64,000 nucleotides of DNA from Basidiobolus meristosporus CBS 931.73 (lineage: Eukaryota > Basidiobolomycota > Basidiobolomycetes > Basidiobolales > Basidiobolaceae), in NCBI GenBank assembly GCA_002104905.1, contig MCFE01000319.1, positions 32,039-96,038 of the forward strand, given 5' to 3'. The position numbers and the translations under genes were made by a program. Within the stretch, counting starts at the first letter, position 1. Every line of letters begins with the position of its first letter. Shown piece after piece: positions 38,401-51,030 of this stretch. The notes below the pieces were generated by a model that made no database searches, was not told the DNA's origin, and saw only the letters and a program-made list of their open reading frames with translations.

Positions 38401-41400
38401 AGTGAAGAAAACAGTGGACATCACTTCGGTGAAGGAATTGCCAGAATATTAGGTGGAACGGCATTAGGTGGAGGCATTAGTAGTCTCTTCGAGGGAAAAA
38501 GCTCTAATCAGAGAATGGCCGAGGAGATTTCAACGGTCAGCTTGCACTCCGACGAAGTCACTGATATTCTGAATTCTTCAAGTATATACCAGCAGAGCGC
38601 TACCAAATGGACAGGCTCCAGTGTTACGAAGAGTGAAGGAAGCTACTTGAGTAAAGAAGGTGCTGGAATATTGAGTGGAGAAGTACTAGGAGTTGGTACC
38701 AGCAGCAACACGGGTCATAGCAGAGATACTTATGAAACTATAACCGACAGCTCCGAACTCAATAGCTCACAGGCAACATCTACGTATCTAAATTCAGACA
38801 TCTCAGGTGCCCTTGGAGCCACTGGCGAAGCACAGCAAGTTGGTACAAAGAGTAGTGCTACTGGATGGATGAACAATAGCACTTCTCAACAAGCCGACGT
38901 AAAGGCAGAGTGTGAAGAAGGTCATTTCAACAAAGGAGTGGCTGGTGTGCTAGGAGGAACGGCGCTTGGTGCCATTATCGGTAGCCAGCTAGATCAGTCA
39001 AGTAGAGGAAGTGGTTACGACAATACTGCTGAAAACACCGGGGTGACTGGACAGTACTTAGCAGGAAGAGCTCAGGCTAATCAAAGCTCAGGCGATATCC
39101 AACAGTACAACGTGGAAAGTAATCGCACTGATTGGACCGAGAATAGCCTACCAGGAGCTGGTATTGGCAGCCACTTGAGTGAGAGCAGAGAAATCCTTAA
39201 CAACGATGCGATTGAAAGCGCAACATCAGCAGGACTAAGTTCTGATGAAGTTACCGATATTCTTCAATCCTCCGAAGATGCTCATCTTGTTACAGGTGGT
39301 ACTCAACTTGGAGGCATGGGAAGCAGTACTACTGGATGGACACAGAGTGACACGTATGGACAAGCGAACACCACAGAAGGATATGAAAGAGGTCACTTCA
39401 GTCCCGGAGTGGCTGGTGTGCTAGGAGGATCTGCGCTTGGTGCCGCTACTGGTAGTCAGCTAGGTCAGTCAAGTAGAGGAAGTGGATATGACAATACTGC
39501 TGATAACGCTGAGGTGGCCGGGGAATACTCTGCAGTAGGCGCTCCGGCTAATCAAGACTCAGGCGACATCCAGCAGCACAATGTGGAAAGCAGTCGCACT
39601 ACCTGGACACAGAACAGCACATCTGGAGCGGCCGCTACTGAAGAAGAGACGGAAGGGCATCACTTCAGCAAGGGAGTTGCAGGTGTGATGGGTGCAGCAG
39701 TATTGGGAGCGGGAGTCAGTGGTCTTCTTCACAGAAGAAAGGAGGATACGGATGACAGACGCACTGAGAGCTCATCCGCAGACAACCAATACGACAACCA
39801 TGATGCTGATATTTCACAGCTCTCCAGCAAACCCGAACAAAGTGGAACTTCACTTGGCACTGGGGCTGGCCTAGGCAGTCACCTGAGTGAGACCAGAGAC
39901 AGCTTCAACGATGATGCGATAGAAAGCGCAACATCAGCTGGGTTGAGTTCGGATGAAGTCACGAATGTGCTTCAATCCTCCGAAGATGCCCTACCTGCTA
40001 TAGGAGATGGTCGACTTGAAGGCATGGGAAGCAGCACTACTGGATGGACAAGGAGTGACACGTATGGACAAGCGGACACCACAGAAGGATATGAAGGAGG
40101 TCACTTCAGTCCCGGAGTGGCTGGTGTGCTAGGAGGATCTGCACTTGGTGCCGCTACTGGTAGTCAGCTAGGTCAGTCAAGTAGAGGAAGTGGTGATGAC
40201 ATTGCTGCTGATGATACTGAGGCGACTGGGCAATACTTTGCAGTAGGCACTCAGGCCAATCAAAACTCAGGCAACACCCAACAGTACAATGTGGAAAGCA
40301 GTCGCACTGGTTGGACGCAGAACAGCACATCCGGGACGCCCGGTACTGAAGAACAGACCGAAGGGCATCACTTCAGCAAGGGAGTTGCAGGTGTGATGGG
40401 TGCAGCAGTATTGGGAGCGGGAGTCAGTGGTCTTCTACACAGAAGAAATGAGGATACGGATGACAGACGCACTGAGAGCTCATCCGCGGACAACCAATAC
40501 AACAACCATGAGGCTGATATTTCACAGCTCTCCAGCAAATCCGAACAAAGTGGAACTTCACTTGGCAGCGGGGCTGGCATAGGCAGTCACCTGAGTGAGA
40601 CCAGGGACAGCTTCAACGATGATGCGATAGAAAGCGCAACATCCGCTGGGCTGAGTTCGGATGAAGTCACGAATGTACTTCAATCCTCCGAGGATGCCCG
40701 ACTTGATAGCAAAGGAAGCACCACTACTGGATGGACACAGAGTGACATGTATGGCCAAGCGGACACCACAGAAGGATATGAAGGAGGTCACTTCAGTCCC
40801 GGAGTGGCTGGTGTGCTAGGAGGATCTGCACTTGGTGCCGCTACTGGTAGTCAGCTAGGTCAGTCAAGTAGAGGAAGTGGTGATGACATTGCTGCTGATG
40901 ATACTGAGGCGACTGGGCAATACTTTGCAGTAGGCACTCAGGCCAATCAAAACTCAGGCAACACCCAACAGTACAATGTGGAAAGCAGTCGCACTGGTTG
41001 GACGCAGAACAGCACATCCGGGACGCCCGGTACTGAAGAACAGACCGAAGGGCACGGCTTCAGCAAGGGAGTTGCAGGTGTGATGGGTGCAGCAGTATTA
41101 GGAGCGGGAATAAGTGGTCTTCTACACAGGGGAAAAGAGAACACTGATGACAGTCCTATTGAGAGTTCCTCCGCACACAACCAGTACAGCAACCATGAGG
41201 CTGATATTTCACAGCTCTCTAGCAAATCCGAACAAAGTGGATCTTCACTTGGCACTGGGGCTGGCATAGGCAGTCATCTGAGTGAGACCAGAGACAGCTT
41301 CAACGATGATGCGATAGAAAGCGCAACATCCGCTGGGCTGAGTTCGGATGAAGTCACGAATGTGCTTCAATCCTCCGAAGATGCCCTACCTGCTATAGGA

Positions 41401-44400
41401 GATGGTCGACTTGAAGGCATGGGAAGCAGCACTACTGGATGGACAAGGAGTGACACGTATGGACAAGCGGACACCACAGAAGGATATGAAAGAGGTCACA
41501 TCAGTCCCGGAGTGGCTGGTGTGCTAGGAGGATCTGCGCTTGGTGCCGCTACTGGTAGTCAGCTAGGTCAGTCAAGCAGAGGAAGTGGCGATGACATTGC
41601 CGCTGATGATACTGAGGTGACTGGGCAATACTCTGCAGTAGATACTCAGGCTAATCAAGGCCTAGGGGACACCCAACAGTACAATGTGGAAAGCAGTCGC
41701 ACCGGTTGGACACAGAACAGCACATCTGGAGCGGCCGCTACTGAAGAAGAGACGGAAGGGCATCACTTCAGCAAGGGGGTTGCAGGTGTGATGGGTGCAG
41801 CAGTATTGGGAGCGGGAGTTAGTGGTCTTCTTCACAGAAGAAAAGAGAACACTGATGACAGTCCTGTTGAGAGCTCATCCGTAGACAACCAATACGACAA
41901 CCATGATGCTGATATTTCACAGCTCTCCAGCAAATCAGAACAAAGTGAAACTGCACTAGGTACTGGGGCTGGCATTGGCATTGGCAGTCACCTGAGTGAG
42001 ACCAGAGACAGCTTCAACGATGATGCGATAGAAAGCGCAACATCCGCTGGGCTGAGTTCGGATGAAGTCACGAATGTTCTTCAATCCTCCGAAGATGCCC
42101 TACCTGCTGTAGGAGATGGTCGACTTGAAGGCATGGGAAGCAGTACTACTGGATGGACAAGGAGTGACACGTATGGACAAGCGGGCACCACAGAAGGATA
42201 TGAAAGAGGTCACATCAGTCCCGGAGTGGCTGGTGTGCTAGGAGGATCTGCACTTGGTGCCGCTACTGTTAGTCAGCTAGGTCAGTCAAGTAGAGGAAGT
42301 GGTGATGACATTGCTGCTGATGATACTGAGGCGACTGGGCAATACTTTGCAGTAGACACTCAGGCTAATCAAGGCCTAGGCGACACCCAACAGTACAATG
42401 TGGAAAGCAGTCGCACCGGTTGGACACAGAACAGCACATCTGGAGCGGCCGCTACTGAAGAAGAGACGGAAGGGCATCACTTCAGCAAGGGAGTTGCAGG
42501 TGTGATGGGTGCAGCAGTATTGGGAGCGGGAATCAGTGGTCTCCTTCACAGAAGAAAGGAGGATACGGATGACAGACGCACTGAGAGCTCATCCGCGGAC
42601 AACCAATACAACAACCATGAGGCTGATATTTCAAAGTTCTCTAGTAAATCCGAACGAAGTGGAACTTCACTTGGCACTGGGGCTGGCCTAGGCAGTCATC
42701 TGGGTGAGACCAGAGACAGCTTCAACGATGATGCGATAGAAAGCGCAACATCCGCTGGGCTGAGTTCGGATGAAGTCACGAATGTACTTCAATCCTCCGA
42801 GGATGCCCGACTTGATAGCAAAGGAAGCACCACTACTGGATGGACACAGAGTGACATGTATGGCCAAGCGGACACCACAGAAGGATATGAAGGAGGTCAC
42901 TTCAGTCCCGGAGTGGTTGGTGTGCTAGGAGGATCTGCACTTGGTACCGCTACTGGTAGTCAGCTAGGTCAGTCAAGCAGAGGAAGTGGCGATGACATTG
43001 CCGCTGATGATACTGAGGTGACTGGGCAATACTCTGCAGTAGACACTCAGGTTAATCAAGGCCTAGGGGACACCCAACAGTACAATGTGGAAAGCAGTCG
43101 CACCGGTTGGACACAGAACAGCACATCTGGAGCGGCCGCTACTGAAGAAGAGACGGAAGGGCATCACTTCAGCAAGGGAGTTGCAGGTGTGATGGGTGCA
43201 GCAGTATTGGGAGCGGGAATCAGTGGTCTTCTTCACAGAAGAAATGAGGATACGGATGACAGACGCACTGAGAGCTCATCCGCAGACAACCAATACAACA
43301 ACCATGATGCTGATATTTCACAGCTCTCCAGCAAATCCGAACAAAGTGGAACTTCACTTGGCACCGGGGCTGGCCTAGGCAGTCATCTGAGTGAGACCAG
43401 AGACAGCTTCAACGATGATGCGATAGAAAGCGCAACATCCGCTGGGCTGAGTTCGGATGAAGTCACGAATGTTCTCCAATCCTCCGAAGATGCCCTACCT
43501 GTTACAGGAGATGGTCGACTTGAAGACATGGGAAGCAGCACTACTGGATGGACAAGGAGTGATACGTATGGCCAAGCGGACACCACAGAAGGATATGAAG
43601 GGGGTCACTTCAGTCCCGGAGTGGCTGGTGTGCTAGGAGGATCTGCACTTGGTGCCGCTACTGGTAGTCAGCTAGGTCAGTCAAGCAGAGGAAGTGGCGA
43701 TGACATTGCTGCTGATGATACTGAGGCGACTGGGCAATACTTTGCAGTAGACACTCAGGCTAATCAAGGCCTAGGGGACACCCAACAGTACAATGTGGAA
43801 AGCAGTCGCACCGGTTGGACACAGAACAGCACATCTGGAGCGGCCGCTACTGAAGAAGAGATGGAAGGTCATCACTTCAGCAAGGGAGTTGCAGGTGTGA
43901 TGGGTGCAGCAGTATTGGGAGCGGGAATCAGTGGTCTTCTTCACAGAAGAAAGGAGGATACGGATGACAGACGCACTGAGAGCTCATCCGTAGACAACCA
44001 ATACAACAACCATGAGGCTGATATTTCACAGCTCTCCAGCAAATCCGAACAAAGTGGAACTTCACTTGGCACCGGGGCTGGCATAGGCAGTCACCTGAGT
44101 GAGACCAGAGACAGCTTCAACGATGATGCGATAGAAAGCGCAACATCAGCTGGGCTGAGTTCGGATGAAGTCACGAATGTACTTCAATCCTTCGAGGATG
44201 CCCGACTTGATAGCAAAGGAAGCACCACTACTGGATGGGCACAGAGTGACACGTATGGCCAAGCGGACACCACAGAAGGATATGAAGGAGGTCACTTCAG
44301 TCCCGGAGTGGTTGGTGTGCTAGGAGGATCTGCACTTGGTGCCGCTACTGGTAGTCAGCTAGGTCAGTCAAGCAGAGGAAGTGGTGATGACATTGCTGCT

Positions 44401-47400
44401 GATGATACTGAGGCGACTGGGCAATACTTTGCAGTAGACACTCAGGCTAACCAAGGCCTAGGCGACACCCAACAGTACAATGTGGAAAGCAGTCGCACCG
44501 GTTGGACACAGAACAGCACATCTGGAGCGGCCGCTACTGAAGAAGAGGCGGAAGGGCATCACTTCAGCAAGGGAGTTGCAGGTGTGATGGGTGCAGCAGT
44601 ATTGGGAGCGGGAGTCAGTGGTCTTCTTCACAGAAGAAAAGAGAACACTGATGACAGACGCACTGAGAGCTCATCCGCAGACAACCAATACAACAACCAT
44701 GAGGCTGATATTTCAAAGTTCTCTAGTAAATCCGAACAAAATGGAACTTCACTTGGCACTGGGGCTGGCCTAGGCAGTCATCTGAGTGAGACCAGAGACA
44801 GCTTCAACGATGATGCGATAGAAAGCGCAACATCCGCTGGGCTGAGTTCGGATGAAGTCACGAATGTACTTCAATCCTCCGAGGATGCCCGACTTGATAG
44901 CAAAGGAAGCACCACTACTGGATGGGCACAGAGTGACACGTATGGCCAAGCGGACACCACAGAAGGATATGAAGGAGGTCACTTCAGTCCCGGAGTGGTT
45001 GGTGTGCTAGGAGGATCTGCGCTTGGTGCCGCTACTGGTAGTCAGCCAGGTCAGTCAAGCAGAGGAAGTGGGGATGACATTGCCGCTGATGATACTGAGG
45101 CGACTGGGCAATACTTTGCAGTAGACACTCAGGCTAACCAAGGCCTAGGCGAAACCCAACAGCACAATGTGGAAAACAGTCGCACTGGTTGGCTACAGAA
45201 TAGCACATCCACTGTGGGCTCCAAAGAAGAAGAGACGGAAGGGCACCACTTAAGCAAGGGAGTTGCGGGAGTCGTGGGTGCAGCCGTTTTGGGGGCAGGA
45301 ACCCGTGGCCTTCTCCGTAAACGAAGTGAAAACCTTGATAATGATGCAACAAACACCACTAGTACAAGTAACTCAGGCCAGCCACAGCGAGGTGATGTTA
45401 AAAGTAGGACCTTTGAGGGTGTAGCAGGCGTTCTAAGTGGTACCGCGATTGGTGCGCGTCTTAGTGGATTGTTTGGGCGGAGAGAGAAGAACTCTGTCAA
45501 TGAGATGGTTCAAGAAGCTACGTCGGAACCCTTAGATGCCGAACAATTAGATGCCGCTATTCCATCATCGTCTAAACAAACTGATAGCAATATACTTTCC
45601 CAAGCTATGGAATCCATCAGGAACAGTTTTAATACCGCCACTGGCAATGATGGGGTGAATTCCAGTGATCAACACTCTAAAGAAACTGCACAAGCGTTAG
45701 GCGGAGCATCTCTAGGCCTCGGAGCTGGCTCACTATTCAAGGCTAGAAGAAGTTCAGTTGATGAGATGGTTACACGGGTTGCAAGTGTTGGTCTGCATCC
45801 TAACAGCATTGATCAGGTATTTAATACCTCGGATGAACCGGTGGAAAGTAACCAACTCCGCCCTACTGAAACGGCGGGTACAAGAAGAGTACAACCTGCA
45901 CCTCTACCTAGTATCAGTGGCAGAGCAGGAAATAAGATTCCCAGCGTTAAAAATGATAATCTTTTTAGTGAAGCAAGAAGATTTTCTATTGATGATATGG
46001 TCAGTAGGACAGCCACGGTTAGCCTCCATCCCGATCAAATAGGTCAAGCCACCAGCCCCCGACAGTTAGGAACTGAAGAAATGTCATCAAGAAATCGAAT
46101 CAAATCGGATGATATTCCACGGATTTTAGGTTCTAAGAGATACCCTGAAGCTTTTGAAGTCTCTCCAGTACAGACCACAGCATTACCTTCCGGAAGTAGT
46201 CTTGGTATCGGTGATCTATTTGCTAGTTCGCAGTCGAGAATGAATGCAAAACTAGAACCCGACAATGAACAATCGCCACTATCAAAAACGGTCGACGACA
46301 TTAATGCCAGGTTCAATCGGATGTTTGAGTATAATGAAAGCGATAGTCTTGACGATCCAGTGACGACCAGTGAACTCGGTGAAGATATGTCAGTAGGAAC
46401 AAATGAGGCTTCTACTCCAGCAATGCAAGACCTGAATCTTGCGAACAGATCTAATTTACATGACAGTAATCTACTCCCTTTCCCTGTTACCATGTCTCCA
46501 TCGCCGCCAACTAGTGCAAGACACCACCAACCAGCTGAACGGGATATCAGCCGATTGTTCGATGATATCCCCTATCCTCAAAAACATGAAGGGCCTCAAG
46601 GTGGTGATCTAGCAAGTGCAAATGTCAGAGCACTATTTGATGATATCGAGGCTCCGTCAAACGCTAGCTCACGTATCAAACGCTCTATTGGCGCAGAAGA
46701 GCTGTATGCAGATTCGCATGAAACTCCCAAACCGACCACTTCGGATGAGCATGGAGTGCAACGCAGATTCTATGGCTCTTCCGGAGTTGCTATTTCTTCA
46801 CTAACCTCTGGTCCAAGCGAGCCAAGACTGAGTTCTCCAACAAATAACCCTATCGTCTACTCTCATCCCAACATCTTACCAAACTTTGAAGCGCATGAGA
46901 ACCGAGCCTTGGTTTCCAAACAGAGTGGCTCTCATAATCATGAACAGAAGAGTGACATTAGTGATATGATTGAGAGAACGGCTGCAGTTGGCTTAGCGTC
47001 AGGTCTCATTGGCAAGGCCGTTGGCTCATCTGAGCCAGGTGAGAATCCACGCCTTAGTAGCAAGAATGATGCCTCAATTGCGGGTGCGAACATACCTTCG
47101 GATGATGGACTGGCTGAACGCAGAGCCAATTCTTCTCTTCATTCTGGCCAAATCAACCCTACATCTCAGGAACCCCGGTCAGAATATGAATTGGTTCAAG
47201 AGGAGATTCCTCAAAGAACTCTTGACCTCGGTGTTGATCCGCAACAGCTTGGTGATTCTACATCGAATGCATATAGCGGTGTGGGTTCTGAAGATATCAA
47301 CATCGTCTCTACTTCTAAGAACGTGTTAGATAATAACACACCTCATGCTGAAAGACTAAACCAAGAAACGATTGGCACCCTTGAAACGCAGACAAGCTCT

Positions 47401-49098
47401 GATGAGGGCTTCCTAAGCTCGACTGGCACTGCGTTAGCATCTGCTGTGGCCGCTGTAGGTGTAGGAATGAGCAGTCTGATCCACAGAAACAACGACACCA
47501 CTCAGAGCATATACGCCGAGCGTTATCCTACAATTCCCTCGGACGTCCCGATTAGTAATTTCGATGAGATCCAATCTGATATATGGGCAACCGAAGAGGA
47601 TTATCTTCAGAACTCAGCCATGGCTAGGGAGCATCCATCAGTACGCTCAGATGTCTTAATGTCAACCGATGACCCAGTTGAAAAGACAGCTTCAACTATG
47701 CCAATTCCGGTCACCCAACCAGCAGAGCTAAACAGACTTGAGATAGATCCCCCAACAAGTACAGAGCCCAATGGTGGGTTGCTGGGCAAAACTAGCACCA
47801 CTATTACTGCCGCTGCTGCAGCTATAACTACCGGAGTAGGGGCATGGTTGTATGGCAAACACAGCGTTGTTGAAACTGAAATGCCACGTTTATATCCCAC
47901 TGTCCCCTCTAATGTTCCTACCGGCAGATCAATCATACCAGAACTCCAGAATGTCAATTTCTCCACAAAGTACCCGACCGTTCGTTCTGATATTCCTACT
48001 GATGACGAAACAAACATCCTTTCAGTCGAGTCCACAGATCAAACTACAGTTATTGCCACTACCCTCGAGTCGAACGAAATGCCATTACCAGGTGCATACG
48101 TCGATGAAAGCAAGTTTGAAAGCCGGGAGAACGAAACGCGGTTAGATCATAGCGTAGAGGTTGAGGCTGGCAACAAGTCCACTCGCTCCGATCCTCCGCC
48201 ACAGTTTAAAGTAGCACTGGGTGCAGCTGGAGCTGTTGGTGCTGTTGTTGGTGCAGGCTATGCGTACCACAAACTACGCAAAGAATCTAGTCACGAGGCT
48301 ACGGATACTGAAGAAAGATTCTGGATTCTTCACCGACAAAAATCGCTTGAAGATATTGTAGAACACCGACCACCACCGTCAAATGGGCCAGAGCAGATCA
48401 CCCCCGATGAAGCAAACTTCTGGATAGAGCACCGACGTAAATCTTTAGAAGATATATTGCAGAATAAGCCCCTTCCTGCCACCAGCCAAGCAAAGAAGGT
48501 AAAAACCCCGACCAAATCCACACAAGATAACATCCCTCTTGCAATGGACACCTCCCTGTACTTTGTTCCTTCAAACAAATCTACCGTTGACAATGATTCA
48601 CCTCGCGGGCCAAGACAAAGAGCTATCTATAACGAACTGAATGCCAACTTGGAGCAAACCCCCACTGAATCGAAAACCAACGAACTTCCTGAGCCGGCAA
48701 TTCACTCTAACAATGAAGCCTCCACACCACAACAACCCATAACGCAAAGCACTACCCAAGTAACACCAATCCCGCAGTTGGCAGAAGATTACATAAGAAA
48801 CACTCAGCCCACAGCGTCGATTCCCCATAGAAACCCATCAGCGAAAAGTAACGAGGGGGAGATAACTGTACTAACCCAACAATCCCCGGCTACTACCGAG
48901 ATCGTTTCGACAACGAAAGGAAAGCATCCGGAGCTTGATCTTCACGAGTCGGACAGTGAAACCCACTTCACGGATCCAATTCAATCGCAAAATCAGCAAG
49001 TATCGAAGAACGGAACATTCAAAAAGTTCACTCGTACTGTGCGTAAGCGATTGAATTCGCTGCTGGGTGGCCGCAATCAAACAGGAACGGCACACTAG
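35413..49098 (+). CDS. giant (4,542-aa) glycine-zipper repeat protein, function unknown
   Basis: Two exons (35413-36348 and a 12.7-kb exon 36406-49098) joined over a 57-nt intron at phase 0. The protein has no enzymatic domain I recognise and no signal peptide. Residues 1-330 are Ser/Pro/Thr-rich. Residues ~550-1060 hold about five units combining a Gly/Ala-rich hydrophobic segment (GILGGASLGIGVGSLL) with MAKNVATIGLHPDEIH.IL. Residues ~1230-3290 are large tandem repeats, each with two glycine-zipper-like segments (GVAGVLGGSALGAATG and GVAGVMGAAVLGAGVSGLL followed by HRR). Residues ~3300-3850 hold diverged units. Beyond that come four YPT.(R/P)S(D/N).P motifs, three more Ala/Gly hydrophobic segments and two FWI.HR(Q/R)KSLEDI motifs. 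The C-terminus is basic (KKFTRTVRKRLNSLL). Its size, disorder and membrane-prone segments suggest a scaffold or tether, loosely like the Woronin-body tether leashin, but I see no specific homology. Confidence 0.85.
36349..36405 (+). other. intron of the giant repeat-protein gene
   Basis: Donor GTATTG, acceptor CATTAG. Removal joins ..SSSGEE to DTLLSGGD in frame. Without splicing, the first exon would stop at 36373-36375. Confidence 0.85.
37140..38610 (+). repeat. N-terminal degenerate coding repeats (~260 bp units)
   Basis: About five diverged units begin near 37150, 37650, 37910, 38175 and 38435. Most have a Gly-rich hydrophobic segment followed by M(A/V)..(V/A)ATI.LH..(E/D)I..IL. Spacing of the last three is 258-265 bases. 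They are older than the central array, since units differ at many positions. Confidence 0.75.
39883..45350 (+). repeat. central tandem array of eight ~690-bp coding repeats
   Basis: Using the start of the LSETRDSFNDDAIES motif as marker, units begin at 39883, 40591, 41278, 41992, 42700, 43387, 44095 and 44782. Spacings are 708, 687, 714, 708, 687, 708 and 687 bases. A ninth, more diverged unit precedes them at about 39165. Two unit types differ by 21 bases: the long type carries ALPAIGDGRLEGMGSS, the short type ARLDSKGSTTT. The order is long, short, long, long, short, long, short, short. Identity between units is very high at the DNA level, including silent sites, so they arose or were homogenised recently. 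Units differ by whole codons, so all keep the frame. Confidence 0.93.
45410..46990 (+). repeat. C-terminal degenerate repeats of the giant protein
   Basis: Further diverged units follow the array, again pairing a Gly-rich segment (GVLSGTAIGARLSGLFG, GGASLGLGAGSLF) with a (S/N)(V/I)(N/D)(E/D)MV..(A/T)(T/S)V.LHP..I motif. The Gly-rich part is lost in the later copies (near 45975 and 46955). Confidence 0.6.
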
Positions 49099-50190
49099 CC
49101 ATTCAGTCCAGAACAGAGTCCAGACTGGCCCGTTATGAACCTATGCTTTAGATAATTTTCTTTGTGTAATCTACAGATCTAGTCAGTAAATAAACAGGTT
49201 GTTCAATATGAGCATCTTTCCCATGTAGACTCATCATGAGCAGTAAGGCTAAGGCACCGGCTATGAGCAGGGCCAATGTCTAAGATACGTGATAACCCAA
49301 ACTTGATTGAGTATTGAGGCTTGAATTCTCGGTATTCTAGAATCTTGCCAGACTTCAAGTCAAATATATGATATAATGGAGCAGACCTGCATTTGCTAAT
49401 CGACAACCACCTGTTATAGTGCCAAACAACATATAGTTCTCTGCTAGTGATTGGCTAATCAGCGACCTATCTTGGCCAATGTCAAGTCTTTCTTGACTCA
49501 TTCGGAATGCACAGCGTTTCCATTAAAGTTGCTCCTCAGATGGGTCGATTGATGCCAAACATCATGTGGGTATTTGTGCCATAAGCACGTGATGCTGCTG
49601 GGCCTATTCACTATGACTACCTGAACTAGTTACAGCCTGATCAAATCAGAGTGTACAACGAAGGATCCGAGCAGGCTGTACCGTGGTATTCGAGAAGTGA
49701 TGAATACTTATTAGTCTGGTATCTAATCTGCGCTTATGCTGATCCTCGGTAGCACCCGGTGATTGGAAGTTTCATGGAGATCGCTTGCATAAGGGTACGT
49801 AGCTAGTCAATTGCACATTTGTCTCAAAAGCAATGACATTGTGTCAGATATTTCATGTGGATACACAGGTACCGAAAGATAGGATTCATCAATCGATTCG
49901 CCTGAGGCCCGAATTGTTGCATCATCGTGCTATTTTTAATGGACTGTCTATTCATCTCCACCATGTTGGAGATTGTCATCATACTCGGTACATATTAATA
50001 TATTGTTTCATTTCATTCAGCTATAGGGGGCATATAATGTGAGGAATCTGTGGCAGATCGTATCCTGACCGGTCGACATAATTGGGCGGACAGGAAACGA
50101 GCGGTCACGTATAAGAACGGAAGGAAGCTGACCATGAGCTTATAAACTCCCACACTAATCCTTGCTGCCGGTCAGTTGTCCTCTCGAACT
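49099..50190. other. intergenic, no gene seen
   Basis: 3' flank of the giant gene and promoter of the 170-aa gene. A TATAAA box at 50141-50146 lies about 45-50 bases before the ATG at 50191. No other feature is supportable. Confidence 0.45.
50141..50146 (+). promoter_or_regulatory. putative TATA box of the 170-aa gene
   Basis: TTATAAAC context, 45 bases before the ATG at 50191. Confidence 0.45.
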
Positions 50191-50757
50191 ATGGTAGTAG
50201 CTAAATTGGCAACGAAATCACCAGCGATAGAGCTTCAACATCCGGCCATTCCGAAGGTTTCGCACGAGCATCACGTAGAAAAGATATCTTTCCCCGTTGA
50301 TGATGTCGGGGATCTGACTAAGCGAAAGACGCTCAAAGAGACCCCGTATCTAATCTCCACCACCAAATCAATGGTCAAGCAATCACAACGAAGTCCAGTA
50401 AACTTCGCCAGCTATGATCCCGGGCTTGACTCATCCATTCCTGACATCGATGAAGACTCTCTTGGGCCTTCCCAAAAGACACAATCCACCTCACGGTCCT
50501 TCACCATGTATACTATAGACCGGGATTTCGACCAGAGTTGCTTTGCAGATCGGAAGGCCACCAAAGCAGGTGGGTATTGGGATAAGACACGTGGCACGGT
50601 CAAGGTATGTTATGGCTGCTACCTCCTGAACCATACACTGTACTAATTAGGATTCAAGCGAACATTGGGGTTTATCTTCCACAAGAAGAAGTGGCGTATA
50701 GATGGCCAGTATCTCGTCACTCTTGGTCAACACAAAATTCGGGCCAGCACCGCTTAG
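50191..50757 (+). CDS. unrecognised two-exon gene, 170-aa hydrophilic protein
   Basis: Exon 1 at 50191-50604 and exon 2 at 50659-50757 are joined over a 54-nt intron. Donor GTATGT follows GTC AAG. A TACTAAT branch site lies shortly before the acceptor AAG; using the nearer TAG at 50648-50650 would leave the branch site too close and end the protein early. The product has no membrane segment or known domain. It is Ser/Thr/Lys/Asp-rich with an acidic stretch, LDSSIPDIDEDSLG, and a basic C-terminal part with aromatic residues (RTLGFIFHKKKWRIDGQYLV). The in-frame TTG 15 bases earlier is not taken as the start because ATG 50191 sits at a normal distance from a TATA box. Function unknown. Confidence 0.6.
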
Positions 50758-51030
50758 TCTCTGGTTTCGCTTCCCTTCTAGCCCAGCTTGGGCCAATAAT
50801 CACCCTTTTTATTTCGATGTAAATATATTATCAGCTCAGACTTGACCTTCCTGGAGTTCGTAGCTTGAGCGGAAATAAACCCCGCACCAAGTCAATAGAA
50901 GTTCTCGGACTGATCCGTAACAGCAGCTTCAAGATAAAGCCCGACCTAATCACCTTCATCCGACCAAATTAGTGCGTACCAAATAAATCTATGCTTTACG
51001 CTTGAAATGCCAATTGGTCCAACCAAGGGA

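Noticed and set aside
39883-45350. Regular array that might be taken for a satellite or CRISPR-like locus
   Set aside because: Units are ~690 bp, lie inside one continuous reading frame and differ by whole codons. There are no short repeats with unique spacers.
35413-49098. Identification of the giant protein as the Woronin-body tether leashin
   Set aside because: Only size, disorder and repeats are shared; I see no specific conserved motif that would justify the name.
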